Assembly (NCBI RefSeq): GCF_019511605.1
Contig: NZ_JAEUAV010000018.1
Span: forward strand, 62,001 to 126,000
Direction of reading: 5' to 3'
Length of the DNA stretch: 64,000 nt
Origin: Paraburkholderia phenoliruptrix
Lineage (GTDB): Bacteria; Pseudomonadota; Gammaproteobacteria; Burkholderiales; Burkholderiaceae
Positions 1-7,844 of this stretch are shown here, in pieces. Numbering within the stretch: position 1 is the stretch's first letter; every line of letters begins with the position of its first letter. The translations under genes and the position numbers were made by a program. A model generated the notes under the pieces. It had not been told where the DNA came from. It saw nothing but the letters and a program-made list of their open reading frames with translations, and made no database searches.

Positions 1-1
1 C

Positions 2-1222
2 GTCGTCCTGCACGGCGATCCGGTGGACCTCGTGCCGAAACTGGCCGCCGAACTCGAGGTGGATGCGGTGTTCGCAAACCATGACTACGAGCCAGCCGCG
101 ATTGAACGCGACGAAGCGGTACGCGAGCGTCTGTCAGGCGCAGGACGCGCCCTCCAGACCTTCAAGGATCAGGTGATTTTCGAGCGCGCGGAACTGCTGA
201 CCGGGCAGAACAAGCCGTTTACGGTCTTCACGCCGTACAAGAATGCGTGGCTCAAGCAGTTGACGAGCTTCGATCTGAAGCCGTACCCGGTCGAGACTTA
301 CGCTAACCGCCTGGCCCCGTTGCCGCCCCGCCTGAACCGGCAGCTACCCACGCTCGAACAACTCGGCTTCGCGCCGGGCAACCTTGGGGAGTTGGAACTG
401 CCGACCGGCATGAGCGGCGCAAAGCGTCTGCTCGACGACTTTCTGTTGCGAATCGACAGCTACGCCGAGCGGCGCGACTTTCCGGCGGCCAAAGGACCGA
501 GCTACCTGTCGGTGCATTTGCGCTTCGGCACGGTGTCGATCCGCACGCTGGCGCGGCTCGCGCATGAGATGTCGCTGCAGCCGGATGGCCGGGGCGCGGC
601 TACCTGGCTGTCGGAACTTGTGTGGCGGGATTTTTACTTCATGATCCTCGCGCATCACCCGAGGCTCGCAGCCGGCGCCTCGTTCAGGGCAGACTACGAC
701 CGGTTGCGCTGGGAGCAAGGGCCAGAGGCGGAGGCCGCGTTTGCGGCCTGGTGCGAAGGCCGCACGGGCTACCCGCTGATCGACGCAGCGATGCTGCAGC
801 TCAATCGCACCGGGTACATGCACAACCGTCTGCGAATGGTGACAGCGAGTTTTCTGGTCAAGGACCTGGGCGTCGACTGGCGGCTCGGCGAACGCTATTT
901 CGCCGAGCAACTGAACGACTACGACTTCGCAGCCAATAACGGCGGCTGGCAATGGGCAGCGTCGACGGGGTGCGATGCGCAGCCTTATTTCCGGATCTTC
1001 AATCCCGTCACGCAGTCCGAAAAGTTCGATGCCGAAGGGCGGTTCATCAAACGCTATCTGCCTCAGCTCGCAAAGCTGCCTGCGAAGTGGATTCATGCGC
1101 CGTGGCTGGCGGGCGCTCAACGGCTGGCAGAGTACGGGGTGGTGCTAGGCGAAGACTACCCGGCGCCGATTGTGGACCACGCGCAAGCAAGAGCGCGAAC
1201 ATTGGCCCGATTCGGCAAGTGA
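2..1222 (+). CDS. phrB: Deoxyribodipyrimidine photolyase (5' end outside window)
   Basis: This enzyme repairs UV-induced cyclobutane pyrimidine dimers using blue light and a reduced flavin. The reading frame is open from base 2, so the N-terminal part of the antenna-binding Rossmann domain lies outside the window. The visible 406 residues include the start of the helical FAD-binding domain (LSVHLRFGTVS, then LVWRDFY) and the class I signature NGGWQWAASTGCDAQPYFRIFNP-like block near residues 315-335, which forms the FAD pocket and dimer-binding site. E. coli PhrB has about 470 residues, so roughly 65-90 are missing. The GTG at base 23 is an internal valine, not the start. A cryptochrome-like role cannot be excluded, but the FAD-domain sequence fits a CPD photolyase best. 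Confidence 0.93.
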   Translation, partial: VVLHGDPVDLVPKLAAELEVDAVFANHDYEPAAIERDEAVRERLSGAGRALQTFKDQVIFERAELLTGQNKPFTVFTPYKNAWLKQLTSFDLKPYPVETYANRLAPLPPRLNRQLPTLEQLGFAPGNLGELELPTGMSGAKRLLDDFLLRIDSYAERRDFPAAKGPSYLSVHLRFGTVSIRTLARLAHEMSLQPDGRGAATWLSELVWRDFYFMILAHHPRLAAGASFRADYDRLRWEQGPEAEAAFAAWCEGRTGYPLIDAAMLQLNRTGYMHNRLRMVTASFLVKDLGVDWRLGERYFAEQLNDYDFAANNGGWQWAASTGCDAQPYFRIFNPVTQSEKFDAEGRFIKRYLPQLAKLPAKWIHAPWLAGAQRLAEYGVVLGEDYPAPIVDHAQARARTLARFGK

Positions 1223-1352
1223 GCACACGCTCACGTCGATCTTGACAGGCCCGAAGCGCATGCGGCTTCTGAACCCAAGAGCGATAGACGAAAACGCTAT
1301 CGCCTCGCACCGGCGTCTTTCACTACCGCCGATGCATTAACTGACGCGCAGC

Positions 1353-1529
1353 TTAGTGCTGGCTCATCCACGACGGCTGACGGAAGTTCGCCTCGCGATC
1401 CAGCTTGCGCATGCGGAATTCCAGGTCGTACAGGTCAGTCGCTTCGGCGAGGAACGCGTCAGCGCGTTCTTTGGCGAGTTGCTCCGGCGACTTCGTCAGA
1501 AAGAGAAACAGGCGGGTGAGCAAGTACAT
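1353..1529 (-). CDS. DUF3563 microprotein
   Basis: This small 58-residue protein begins MYLLTRLFLFL and ends in a hydrophilic tail with the core DLYDLEFRMRKLD. That layout matches the DUF3563 family, common in Burkholderiaceae and of unknown function. The start is the ATG at 1529, which has an AGG-containing ribosome site in front. A consensus TATAAT lies about 55 bases upstream. The plus-strand reading frame over the same bases looks like its shadow. No enzymatic motif is visible. The hydrophobic N-terminus and charged remainder suggest a small membrane-associated or amphipathic peptide, which is inference. Confidence 0.8.
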   Translation of the reverse strand: MYLLTRLFLFLTKSPEQLAKERADAFLAEATDLYDLEFRMRKLDREANFRQPSWMSQH

Positions 1530-1550
1530 GGCGAAACCTCGGCAATGAGT

Positions 1551-1598
1551 TTAGGCGTTAACGCCTAAGGGATAACCCGTATTATAGGGAAAACCCTA
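1551..1598 (-). promoter_or_regulatory. Promoter of the DUF3563 gene with three palindromes
   Basis: Read on the minus strand, a perfect -10 hexamer TATAAT (1581-1586) sits between two near-identical boxes, GGGTTTTCCC (1587-1596) and GGGTTATCCC (1569-1578), whose centres are 18 bp apart. Immediately downstream is a perfect 18-bp palindrome, TTAGGCGTTAACGCCTAA (1551-1568), centred on GTTAAC. No good -35 hexamer is visible, which suggests an activator-dependent or operator-controlled promoter. The binding protein is unknown. Confidence 0.6.
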
Positions 1599-1661
1599 GG
1601 GCCGCGCCAGCGTTCAATTTAGAGGTGTTGCACAAATGTCACCCGCCGCTCGCGCCCCACG

Positions 1662-2852
1662 TCACCGCGCGTGCGCGGCGGCTTCGGCCGCGGCGCCTTC
1701 GTGCAGGCCCGCGCCCACTCGCCGCTGATGCTTGAAGAACTCCCACACCATTGCGGTGGCGTCGGGGCCCTTCGCGGAGTGGAATGGCACTGCATCGTCG
1801 CCGCCGGCCCACGCGTGCGCGAGTCCTTGCACCCGGCAGACGCGCACCACGCGTCGTCCGCCGCGGAAATAATCCCGCATCGTCACGCCGCCTTTGCGTT
1901 CCTCGCGCAACTCGCCGGCTTTGCGCGCGCCTTTTGGATCGATCATTCGGTTAAGCCGTAGAAACTGCGTGGCGAGCTGGTCGGCATTGACCGGCGCGAC
2001 CACATGATCCGCGTCGCCGTGAATGATGATTGCCGGCATCCCCGGATGATGCGCAACGTCGGTCGCCTCGTCGACGAGTTGCACCGGATCGCGCCGCGCG
2101 CCGCGTCGCATCACGTCCATCGCGGTAATACCCGAATGGGCTTCGCCAATAGCAGGACCGGAATGCAGCGCGACCGCCGCGAAGCGCTCCGGGAAATGCA
2201 GCGCCAGCAACGCCGTCAACCCGGCGCCAGCCGAAATTCCGGCGACATACACGCGCTCGCTGTCAAAACCATGCTGGGCAACGAGCGCATCCACCAGAGA
2301 GGCCACCGCGCGCGCCTCCGCGCCGCCGGCGCTTTCGCCCGAGTCGTACCAATGCCAGCAGCGGTGCGAATGCGCGTGCTTGGACTGCTCCGGATAAACG
2401 ACGGCGAAGCCGTACCGATCCGCCAGCACGTTCATGCGCGTGCCTTGTGCAAATTCGTCGATGGACTGCGTGCAGCCGTGCAGCATCACGACGAGAGGCA
2501 TGTTTTGCAGTGCATGGCCCGACGGTACGTACAGCGCATAGTGAAGATGGTTGACGAGCCGCCCGGGCGCGGCGGGCGCCGAATGGAACGAGCGCGTCCA
2601 CGAACCGCTCGCCCACGCCGCCGCCCGTGGACGCACCCGCGATTCCCGCGCCGCCGGGCGCGGCGCCTCGCGCTTGGCCGGAGCACGGACCAAGGCGGAC
2701 TTCACCGGACGAACCTTGGTGGACGGCTTGCTGGCCGCCGGGCGTACCGGACGCGCGGCGACCCGTTTGGCGGTCTTGTGGGCGTGCTCGGTCTGAATGG
2801 CGAGCAGGCGCTTCAGACCGCGAAGCCAGATTTTGGAGAGACTTTTTGCCAT
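1662..2852 (-). CDS. PHB-depolymerase family alpha/beta-hydrolase esterase
   Basis: This 396-residue serine hydrolase belongs to the poly(3-hydroxybutyrate) depolymerase / feruloyl-esterase-like family. The nucleophile elbow is G-I-S-A-G (in YVAGISAGAGL), the oxyanion region is VVMLHGCTQS, a candidate acid is in IIIHGDADHVV and the candidate histidine is in GLAHAWAGGD. The start chosen is the ATG at 2852 (MAKSLSKIWLRGLKRL); the frame remains open upstream but the extra 22 residues do not look like coding sequence. There is no classical signal peptide. Residues of about 25-85 form a Lys/Arg/Ala/Pro-rich low-complexity tail before the catalytic domain, so the enzyme may act inside the cell, perhaps on PHB granules. 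The exact substrate cannot be told from sequence. Confidence 0.85.
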   Translation of the reverse strand: MAKSLSKIWLRGLKRLLAIQTEHAHKTAKRVAARPVRPAASKPSTKVRPVKSALVRAPAKREAPRPAARESRVRPRAAAWASGSWTRSFHSAPAAPGRLVNHLHYALYVPSGHALQNMPLVVMLHGCTQSIDEFAQGTRMNVLADRYGFAVVYPEQSKHAHSHRCWHWYDSGESAGGAEARAVASLVDALVAQHGFDSERVYVAGISAGAGLTALLALHFPERFAAVALHSGPAIGEAHSGITAMDVMRRGARRDPVQLVDEATDVAHHPGMPAIIIHGDADHVVAPVNADQLATQFLRLNRMIDPKGARKAGELREERKGGVTMRDYFRGGRRVVRVCRVQGLAHAWAGGDDAVPFHSAKGPDATAMVWEFFKHQRRVGAGLHEGAAAEAAAHAR

Positions 2853-3190
2853 CGGCGCAAAAACCTCGCAAAAAGGGACAGGATGGGTGAAAGCGCAGAC
2901 GCTTCTTGTGCAATGCACAATAACACCATTCCTAACGCTATGCAGAACGCGTCAATCTGCCCCTATTGGCGGGCGTTCGACCTCGTCGCCTGGTCTCGAT
3001 CCGCTCCAGTTTCACTCGTGAGCGCGCTGTTGCCGACCTAACGCTGCGAATCGAAAAGCTTTTTTATCCGGCGCGAGCGGGCAGCAGGTGCCGTTTATAC
3101 TGGCGGTTATTCCAGTGCGTCGGCGGATGGCCCCGCTCGCGCGTTGTGATTGCTATCCACAATTCTATGCAGCCCTGAGCGCTTGTCCCG
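2853..3190. other. Divergent intergenic region between the esterase and PAP2 genes
   Basis: These 338 bases separate two divergent genes and should hold both promoters. A TATACT hexamer at about 3099 (in gtttatactgg) is a possible -10 for the PAP2 gene but has no good -35. Open frames across it have no recognisable family and overlap the flanking genes. Nothing else was recognised. Confidence 0.4.
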
Positions 3191-3892
3191 ATGCCCGAAT
3201 TGTCCGACCACCTGTGGTACTCCATCACCAGCCTCGGCGGCGCCGGCATGACGCTGCCGCTCGCGTTCGCCATTGCGCTGTGGCTGGCGGTCGGCTACAC
3301 GTCGCGCATGGCGGCGGGCTGGCTGCTGCTGCTTGGCGCAGCGATCGGCGTGGTGACGGTAACCAAGCTGGCGTTCCTAGGCTGGGGCGTCGGGGTGCGC
3401 GAGCTCGACTTTACGGGCGTCAGCGGCCACGCGATGCTCTCCACGGCGGTCTATCCGGTCGCCCTGTTCCTCATGCTGCTGCGAGCGCATCCAGCCGTTC
3501 GCGTGCTGGGCGTCCTGCTCGGCCTCGCCGCCGGCATGGCGGTGGGCGTGTCGCGCGTCGTGCTGAGCGCGCATTCACCGTCAGAAGCCGTCACCGGCTG
3601 CCTGGTCGGCGCGCTTGCCGCGCTGCTGTTCGTCCGGATGGCGTGGAAGGCCCAGCCCGAGCGGCTTTCTGTCCTTCCGGTTGCGGTGAGCCTGATGCTG
3701 CTCGCGGTGCTCATGCACGGCGTGCACGTGCCGACCCAGCGCTGGGTGACGCATATCGCGCTGAAAGTGTCCGGCCATGACCGGCCGTTCATTCGCGCGA
3801 AATGGAAGGCAATCCGCAACGTTCCGCCAGCCACGGCACCTGTCGCGCAGACGCACAACCTGCTCGCACCGCCCGCCTCGTTTCACGCCTGA
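3191..3892 (+). CDS. PAP2-superfamily membrane phosphatase
   Basis: This 233-residue integral membrane protein has the lipid-phosphate phosphatase motifs of the PAP2 superfamily: SGHAM near residue 78 and SRVVLSAHSPSEAVTG near residues 120-135, which supply the catalytic histidines and phosphate-binding arginine. About five or six hydrophobic segments surround them. Family members dephosphorylate lipid phosphates such as undecaprenyl pyrophosphate, phosphatidic acid or phosphatidylglycerol phosphate. The substrate here is not determinable. The last 40 residues are hydrophilic and probably cytoplasmic. It is transcribed alone, upstream of the modABC genes on the same strand. Confidence 0.85.
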   Translation: MPELSDHLWYSITSLGGAGMTLPLAFAIALWLAVGYTSRMAAGWLLLLGAAIGVVTVTKLAFLGWGVGVRELDFTGVSGHAMLSTAVYPVALFLMLLRAHPAVRVLGVLLGLAAGMAVGVSRVVLSAHSPSEAVTGCLVGALAALLFVRMAWKAQPERLSVLPVAVSLMLLAVLMHGVHVPTQRWVTHIALKVSGHDRPFIRAKWKAIRNVPPATAPVAQTHNLLAPPASFHA

Positions 3893-3946
3893 ACCCTTCC
3901 CCTGCAACCGGCTGCGTTGTTCGACCAGCGTAATGTCGGTCATGCG

Positions 3947-3974
3947 AGCGCTATTACCTCGTGTATATTACGAT
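3947..3974 (+). promoter_or_regulatory. ModE-like operator upstream of modA
   Basis: The half-sites AGCGCTATTAC (3947-3957) and TATATTACGAT (3964-3974) are separated by six bases. The E. coli ModE box, as remembered, is ATCGCTATATA-N6-TATATAACGAT. The right half matches at 10 of 11 positions and the left half at about 7 of 11, with exactly the right spacing. It lies 47 bases before the modA start, and a modE gene is in the same locus. It would let molybdate-loaded ModE repress uptake genes. Confidence 0.65.
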
Positions 3975-4020
3975 ATGCGCTTTGACCACTATTGCGGCAC
4001 ACGCCGCAGTCCACACTTTC

Positions 4021-4794
4021 ATGAAACTGTCCCGCCGTCTGCTGAAACGCACGCTGTTCGTCGCCAGCGCGATTTCCATTGCCTTTAGCGGCCAGGCGCG
4101 CGCCGACGAGCTGGTAGTGTCGGCCGCCGCGAGCCTGACCAATGCGTTCAACGCAGTGAGCGAAGCGTTCGAAAAACAGCACGCCGGCACCAAGGTGCTG
4201 CTGAACTTCGGCGCGTCGGACGTACTGATGCAGCAGATCGCGAAAGGCGCCCCCGCTGACGTGTTCGCCTCCGCGGACCAGAAAGCGATGGACAAGGCCG
4301 TGGCCGAAAAAGTCATCGCGCCGGCCACGCGCAAGGATTTCGCCGCCAACTCGCTGGTGCTGATCGTGCCGGCGGACAGCCGTTTCGCGCCGTCGAGCCT
4401 CGCGGACCTGACGTCGTCGAACGTGAAACGGATCGCCTATGGCGATCCTGCCTCGGTGCCGGTCGGCCGCTACACCCAAGGCGCGCTGAAGGCCGCCGGG
4501 GTGTGGGATGCCGTCAGCGCGAAAGCGGTACTTGCGGCGAACGTGCGGCAAAGTCTCGACTATGTGTCGCGTGGCGAAGTAGATGCCGGCTTCGTGTTCG
4601 GCACCGACGCCGCGATACTTCCGGGGAAGGTGAAAGTGGCGCTCAGTGTGCCGACGCAGGCGCCGATCACCTATCCCATCGCGCAAGTAGAAGGCAGCCG
4701 CCACGCGGCCCAGGCGCGGGCGTTTGTGGACTTCGTGCTGTCGCCGGCCGGTCAGGCGGTGCTCGCGAAGTACGGCTTCAAGCCGGCGCACTGA
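4021..4794 (+). CDS. modA: Molybdate ABC transporter, periplasmic binding protein
   Basis: This is the periplasmic oxyanion receptor that delivers molybdate (and tungstate) to ModBC. The ATG at 4021 is chosen because it begins a normal Sec signal peptide, MKLSRRLLKRTLFVASAIS with cleavage after QARA; an in-frame codon 60 bases upstream would place unrelated residues before it. The mature protein starts DELVVSAAASLTNAF, the typical ModA opening whose serines bind the anion, and continues with FGASDVL and GAPADVFASAD. At 257 residues it has the usual length. It leads a modABC operon and is preceded by a ModE-like operator. Confidence 0.95.
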   Translation: MKLSRRLLKRTLFVASAISIAFSGQARADELVVSAAASLTNAFNAVSEAFEKQHAGTKVLLNFGASDVLMQQIAKGAPADVFASADQKAMDKAVAEKVIAPATRKDFAANSLVLIVPADSRFAPSSLADLTSSNVKRIAYGDPASVPVGRYTQGALKAAGVWDAVSAKAVLAANVRQSLDYVSRGEVDAGFVFGTDAAILPGKVKVALSVPTQAPITYPIAQVEGSRHAAQARAFVDFVLSPAGQAVLAKYGFKPAH

Positions 4795-4835
4795 GCCCTC
4801 GAATCGATACGACACGATAGGGACTGCGCAACATC

Positions 4836-5510
4836 ATGCAACAAGCCTGGATTCCGCTGATGCTGTCATTGAAGGTGGCGGGCTGGGCGACCGCGCTCAA
4901 CCTGGTGTTCGGCGTCGCGGCCGGTTTTGGCTTGTCGCGCTGGCGCTCGGGCGCACGCGACGTCGTCGATTCGTTGCTGACGCTGCCGCTCGTCATGCCG
5001 CCCACGGTGCTCGGCTACTACCTGCTGGTCCTGCTCGGGCGCCGCGGCGTGATCGGCGCCTGGCTGGACCGCTTCGACATTCAATTGGTGTTCACGTGGC
5101 AAGGCGCGGTGATCGCGTCGACGGTGGTCGCTTTCCCGCTTGTGCTGAAGTCCGCCCGCGCCGCCTTCGAAGCCGTCGATCCGCAGCTCGAGCGCGCCGC
5201 GCGCACGCTCGGCGTCAGCGAGACAGCGGTGTTCTTTCGCGTGAGCCTGCCGCTGGCCGCGCGCGGCATTCTGGCGGGCGGCCTGTTGGCGTTCGCGCGG
5301 GCGCTCGGCGAGTTCGGCGCCACGCTGATGATCGCGGGCAATTTGCCGGGCCGCACGCAGACGCTCTCGGTGGCCGTCTACGCAGCCGTGCAAGCCGGCG
5401 ACGACAGCACCGCGAACTTCCTCGTGATCGTGACTTCCGTGACGTGCGTCGTCATTCTGCTGCTCGCCGGCCGGCTCGTGCCGCAGCGCACGCTTCTGGT
5501 GCCCCGCTGA
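4836..5510 (+). CDS. modB: Molybdate ABC transporter, permease
   Basis: This inner-membrane subunit forms the molybdate channel. The 224-residue protein has about five membrane segments and the permease EAA loop in ERAARTLGVSETAVFFRVSLPLA, followed by the ModB-type block ALGEFGATLMIAGN that contacts the ATPase. It starts at an ATG 41 bases after modA. The ATPase gene begins one base after its stop codon, consistent with coupled translation. Confidence 0.95.
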   Translation: MQQAWIPLMLSLKVAGWATALNLVFGVAAGFGLSRWRSGARDVVDSLLTLPLVMPPTVLGYYLLVLLGRRGVIGAWLDRFDIQLVFTWQGAVIASTVVAFPLVLKSARAAFEAVDPQLERAARTLGVSETAVFFRVSLPLAARGILAGGLLAFARALGEFGATLMIAGNLPGRTQTLSVAVYAAVQAGDDSTANFLVIVTSVTCVVILLLAGRLVPQRTLLVPR

Positions 5511-5511
5511 C

Positions 5512-6213
5512 ATGCCGCTTGCCGTCGACATTCGCAAAACCTTCGTGAGCGCCGAGCGCCGCTTCACGCTCGACGTCGCCTTTAACGCGACCAGCCAGCG
5601 GGTGGTGCTGTTCGGCCCGTCGGGCGCGGGCAAGAGCCTGACGCTGCAGGCGATTGCCGGCCTGTTGCGCCCCGACGAAGGCACGATCGCGCTGCACGGC
5701 AATGCGCTCTTCGACAGCGCGCGCCATGTCGATCTGAAGCCGCAGGCGCGCCAGGTCGCGTATCTGTTCCAGGACTATGCGCTGTTTCCGCATCTGAACG
5801 TGCGGCAGAACATCGGCTTCGGTCTGCAGCGCGGCTGGCTGAATCCGCGCGCGCGCCACAGCTCGGCGCAGGTGGATTACTGGCTCGACGCGCTCGAGTT
5901 GCGCAATGTCGCGAGCAATTATCCGGTGCAGCTTTCCGGCGGGCAGAAGCAGCGGGTGGCGCTGGCGCGCGCGCTGGTCGCCAGACCGCGACTGCTGTTG
6001 CTGGATGAGCCGTTTTCCGCGTTGGACAGCAACTTGCGCCAGCGCATGCGGGCGGAACTCTCGGAGCTGCAAACCCGGCTGGATATCCCGATGGTTTTGA
6101 TCACGCACGACCCCGACGACGTCGCTGCCTTCGGCGATCAGGTCGTGCAGATCAGCGACGGACGCGTTCGCGAGCATCAGACGTTCAGCGGTTATGTGCG
6201 CAGCGCGACCTGA
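5512..6213 (+). CDS. modC: Molybdate ABC transporter, ATPase (short form)
   Basis: This ATPase drives molybdate import through ModB. The Walker A motif is GPSGAGKS (about residues 32-39), the Q-loop is in YLFQDYALFPHL, the ABC signature is LSGGQKQR, Walker B is LLLLDEPFSALD and the switch histidine is in LITHDPDD. At 233 residues it is about 120 shorter than E. coli ModC because the C-terminal molybdate-binding MOP/TOBE domain is absent. Sensing in this locus must therefore rest on ModE, which has two such domains. Confidence 0.92.
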   Translation: MPLAVDIRKTFVSAERRFTLDVAFNATSQRVVLFGPSGAGKSLTLQAIAGLLRPDEGTIALHGNALFDSARHVDLKPQARQVAYLFQDYALFPHLNVRQNIGFGLQRGWLNPRARHSSAQVDYWLDALELRNVASNYPVQLSGGQKQRVALARALVARPRLLLLDEPFSALDSNLRQRMRAELSELQTRLDIPMVLITHDPDDVAAFGDQVVQISDGRVREHQTFSGYVRSAT

Positions 6214-6276
6214 TTCGCGCTTTTGTGGGCCTTTATGTCCTCGCGCCCTAGCGCGTTCAGGCTCTCAGCCCCTCAC

Positions 6277-6403
6277 GCCGTCACGGCCTCAAGCCTGACG
6301 CCCTCACACCGTCACGCCCTCACGCCCTCACGCCCTCACGTCCTCACGTCCTCACGTCCTCACGTCCTCACGTCCTCACGTCCTCACGTCCTCACGCCCT
6401 CAG
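6277..6403. repeat. 8-bp tandem repeat between modC and modE
   Basis: Bases 6300-6403 contain 13 head-to-tail octamers of the form GYCCTCAC. Seven consecutive copies (6340-6395) are identical GTCCTCAC, and decayed copies extend back to 6277. The array fills most of the gap between convergent modC and modE, and its last unit contains the modE stop codon (6400-6402). The octamer period is not a multiple of three. It is likely to vary in copy number by slippage. Confidence 0.9.
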
Positions 6404-7236
6404 TCTTTCACACCGAGTATCACGCTCGATGCCTTAAAAACCGCGACAGCGCTCGCGCCTTCCGCAAGCGCGAGCGCATCGGCGCTCTGGTTGGTGATCA
6501 CCGCAGTGATCACCGCGCCGCCTTCAAGCGCAAGCGACACCTCCGCATTGACCGCGCCGCGCTTCGCGCTTTGCACTGTGCCGCGCAATTGATTGCGGGC
6601 CGACAGGTGCAAGGGCGCGCCGCTTTCGCCGGCCACCACCAACACCACCCACGACGCCTTGATCAACGCGAACGCCGCCGCGCCCTCGGCAAGACCGAGC
6701 GCCTCGGTGCTCTCGTGCGTGAGCACGGCGACGATCGTATGGCCGCCTGGCAGCGTCAGCGAGACTTCGTCGTTGATAGCGCCCCGCGTGATGCGCGAGA
6801 CCGTGCCGTAAAGCTGATTGCGCGCGCTAGTCTTCACACCGATGCGGCCGATCAGATCCCAGTCGGTCGCGAAACCCTCGATTGCCGCGCCCGCACGCTC
6901 CAGAAAGCGCCGATGCTCGCGCTCCACCGCGCGAAACGTTTCGATCAGCTTGAGCGCGCGCGGCGTCAGCGTGGTGCCGCCGCCGCCCTTGCCGCCGGTC
7001 AGCCGCACGACGAGCGGCTCGCCGGCAAGATTGTTCATCGCGTCGACGGCGTCCCACGCACCCTTGTAGCTCATGCCGACCGCCTTGGCCGCGCTGGTGA
7101 TGGAACCGGTCTCGCCGATGGCGGCAAGCAGCGCGATCCGCGACGCGCCGCCGAGCGTGTTGTTGCCCGCCTGGAACCACACGGACCCGCCGATTTCGAG
7201 CGGCTCGTGCGAAGAATCGTTGCTGTCTGAAGCCAT
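6400..7236 (-). CDS. modE: Molybdate-responsive transcriptional regulator ModE
   Basis: This 278-residue regulator binds DNA when loaded with molybdate and controls molybdate uptake and molybdoenzyme genes. Residues of about 25-125 form the LysR-like winged helix-turn-helix (LLAAIGETGSITSAAKAVGMSYKGAW, then GKGGGGTTLT in the wing). Two MOP/TOBE domains follow, each starting SARNQL-GTV (about residues 140-205 and 212-277), which bind the oxyanion. The protein is convergent with modABC. Its last codons border an octamer repeat. Confidence 0.94.
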   Translation of the reverse strand: MASDSNDSSHEPLEIGGSVWFQAGNNTLGGASRIALLAAIGETGSITSAAKAVGMSYKGAWDAVDAMNNLAGEPLVVRLTGGKGGGGTTLTPRALKLIETFRAVEREHRRFLERAGAAIEGFATDWDLIGRIGVKTSARNQLYGTVSRITRGAINDEVSLTLPGGHTIVAVLTHESTEALGLAEGAAAFALIKASWVVLVVAGESGAPLHLSARNQLRGTVQSAKRGAVNAEVSLALEGGAVITAVITNQSADALALAEGASAVAVFKASSVILGVKD

Positions 7237-7360
7237 GACGCGCGCGCTCGGCTAATGAAGGATCGAGGAGAGCGAACCATTATAGCGACCGGCCCCCGGC
7301 CCACGGAAAGGCAGGCTGGCGGTCGCTCGCCGGGGCTATGACTGGAAGACGAAGCGCCGC

Positions 7361-7744
7361 TCAGAGCGCGTAGTGCGCGATCCCATTGCCGAACGACCAG
7401 TTCTCCTTAAGCACCTCGACAAGATTGATGAGCACGTCCTCCCGTCGCAAGCCGGGCGACGCGTGCAACTCGTCCACCATGCGTTGGTAGAGCGCCTTCT
7501 TCTGCTCGAGCGTGCGCGTGTTGCTCACGGTGATTTGAATCATGACGAGATCGTCGGTCCGCGCTACGTTCAGGTACTGGCTGTCGTACACGAAATTGGC
7601 GGCGTCGTGCTCGGTGATCAGCATGAAAACGTCGTCCTTAGGCACATTGAAGGTGGCGACTAGAGCGCGCTGAAGGCTGTCCGTGAGCGCCTTGCGGTAT
7701 TCGACGGGTTTGCCGGCGCGTAAAGCGATGCGAGTCATTGGCAT
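7361..7744 (-). CDS. Tautomerase family protein
   Basis: The 127-residue product begins MPMTRIALRAGKP. After removal of the initiator Met, the exposed Pro1 would be the catalytic base of the tautomerase (4-oxalocrotonate tautomerase/MIF) superfamily, and the single-domain length fits the Tautomerase_2 group. Its natural substrate is unknown. The gene is divergently transcribed from a LysR regulator 98 bases away, the classical layout for a target gene and its regulator. Confidence 0.8.
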   Translation of the reverse strand: MPMTRIALRAGKPVEYRKALTDSLQRALVATFNVPKDDVFMLITEHDAANFVYDSQYLNVARTDDLVMIQITVSNTRTLEQKKALYQRMVDELHASPGLRREDVLINLVEVLKENWSFGNGIAHYAL

Positions 7745-7820
7745 GAGGTTTCTCCTGAAGGGGTGAATGCATGCACACAGCGTAGGCGCCCTCAGCCATA
7801 ATGAACAGACATGTCTCGCT

Positions 7821-7844
7821 ATTTCATCTATGTTGGATTGAAAT
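7821..7844. promoter_or_regulatory. Possible LysR-type operator
   Basis: The inverted repeat ATTTCA-N12-TGAAAT lies between the divergent tautomerase and LysR genes and overlaps the regulator start codon. Position and dyad symmetry suit LysR autoregulation, although the N12 spacer makes it a loose match to the T-N11-A pattern. Confidence 0.35.

Noticed and set aside
1356..1568. 70-codon plus-strand frame downstream of the photolyase
   Set aside because: The minus strand encodes the recognisable DUF3563 protein with promoter and ribosome site; the plus frame is its shadow.
3088..3780. Alternative 230-codon frame over the PAP2 gene
   Set aside because: It lacks membrane segments and motifs, whereas the overlapping frame has both PAP2 signatures.
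6277..6403. CRISPR array
   Set aside because: Units are 8 bases, directly adjacent and without spacers; no cas gene is near.
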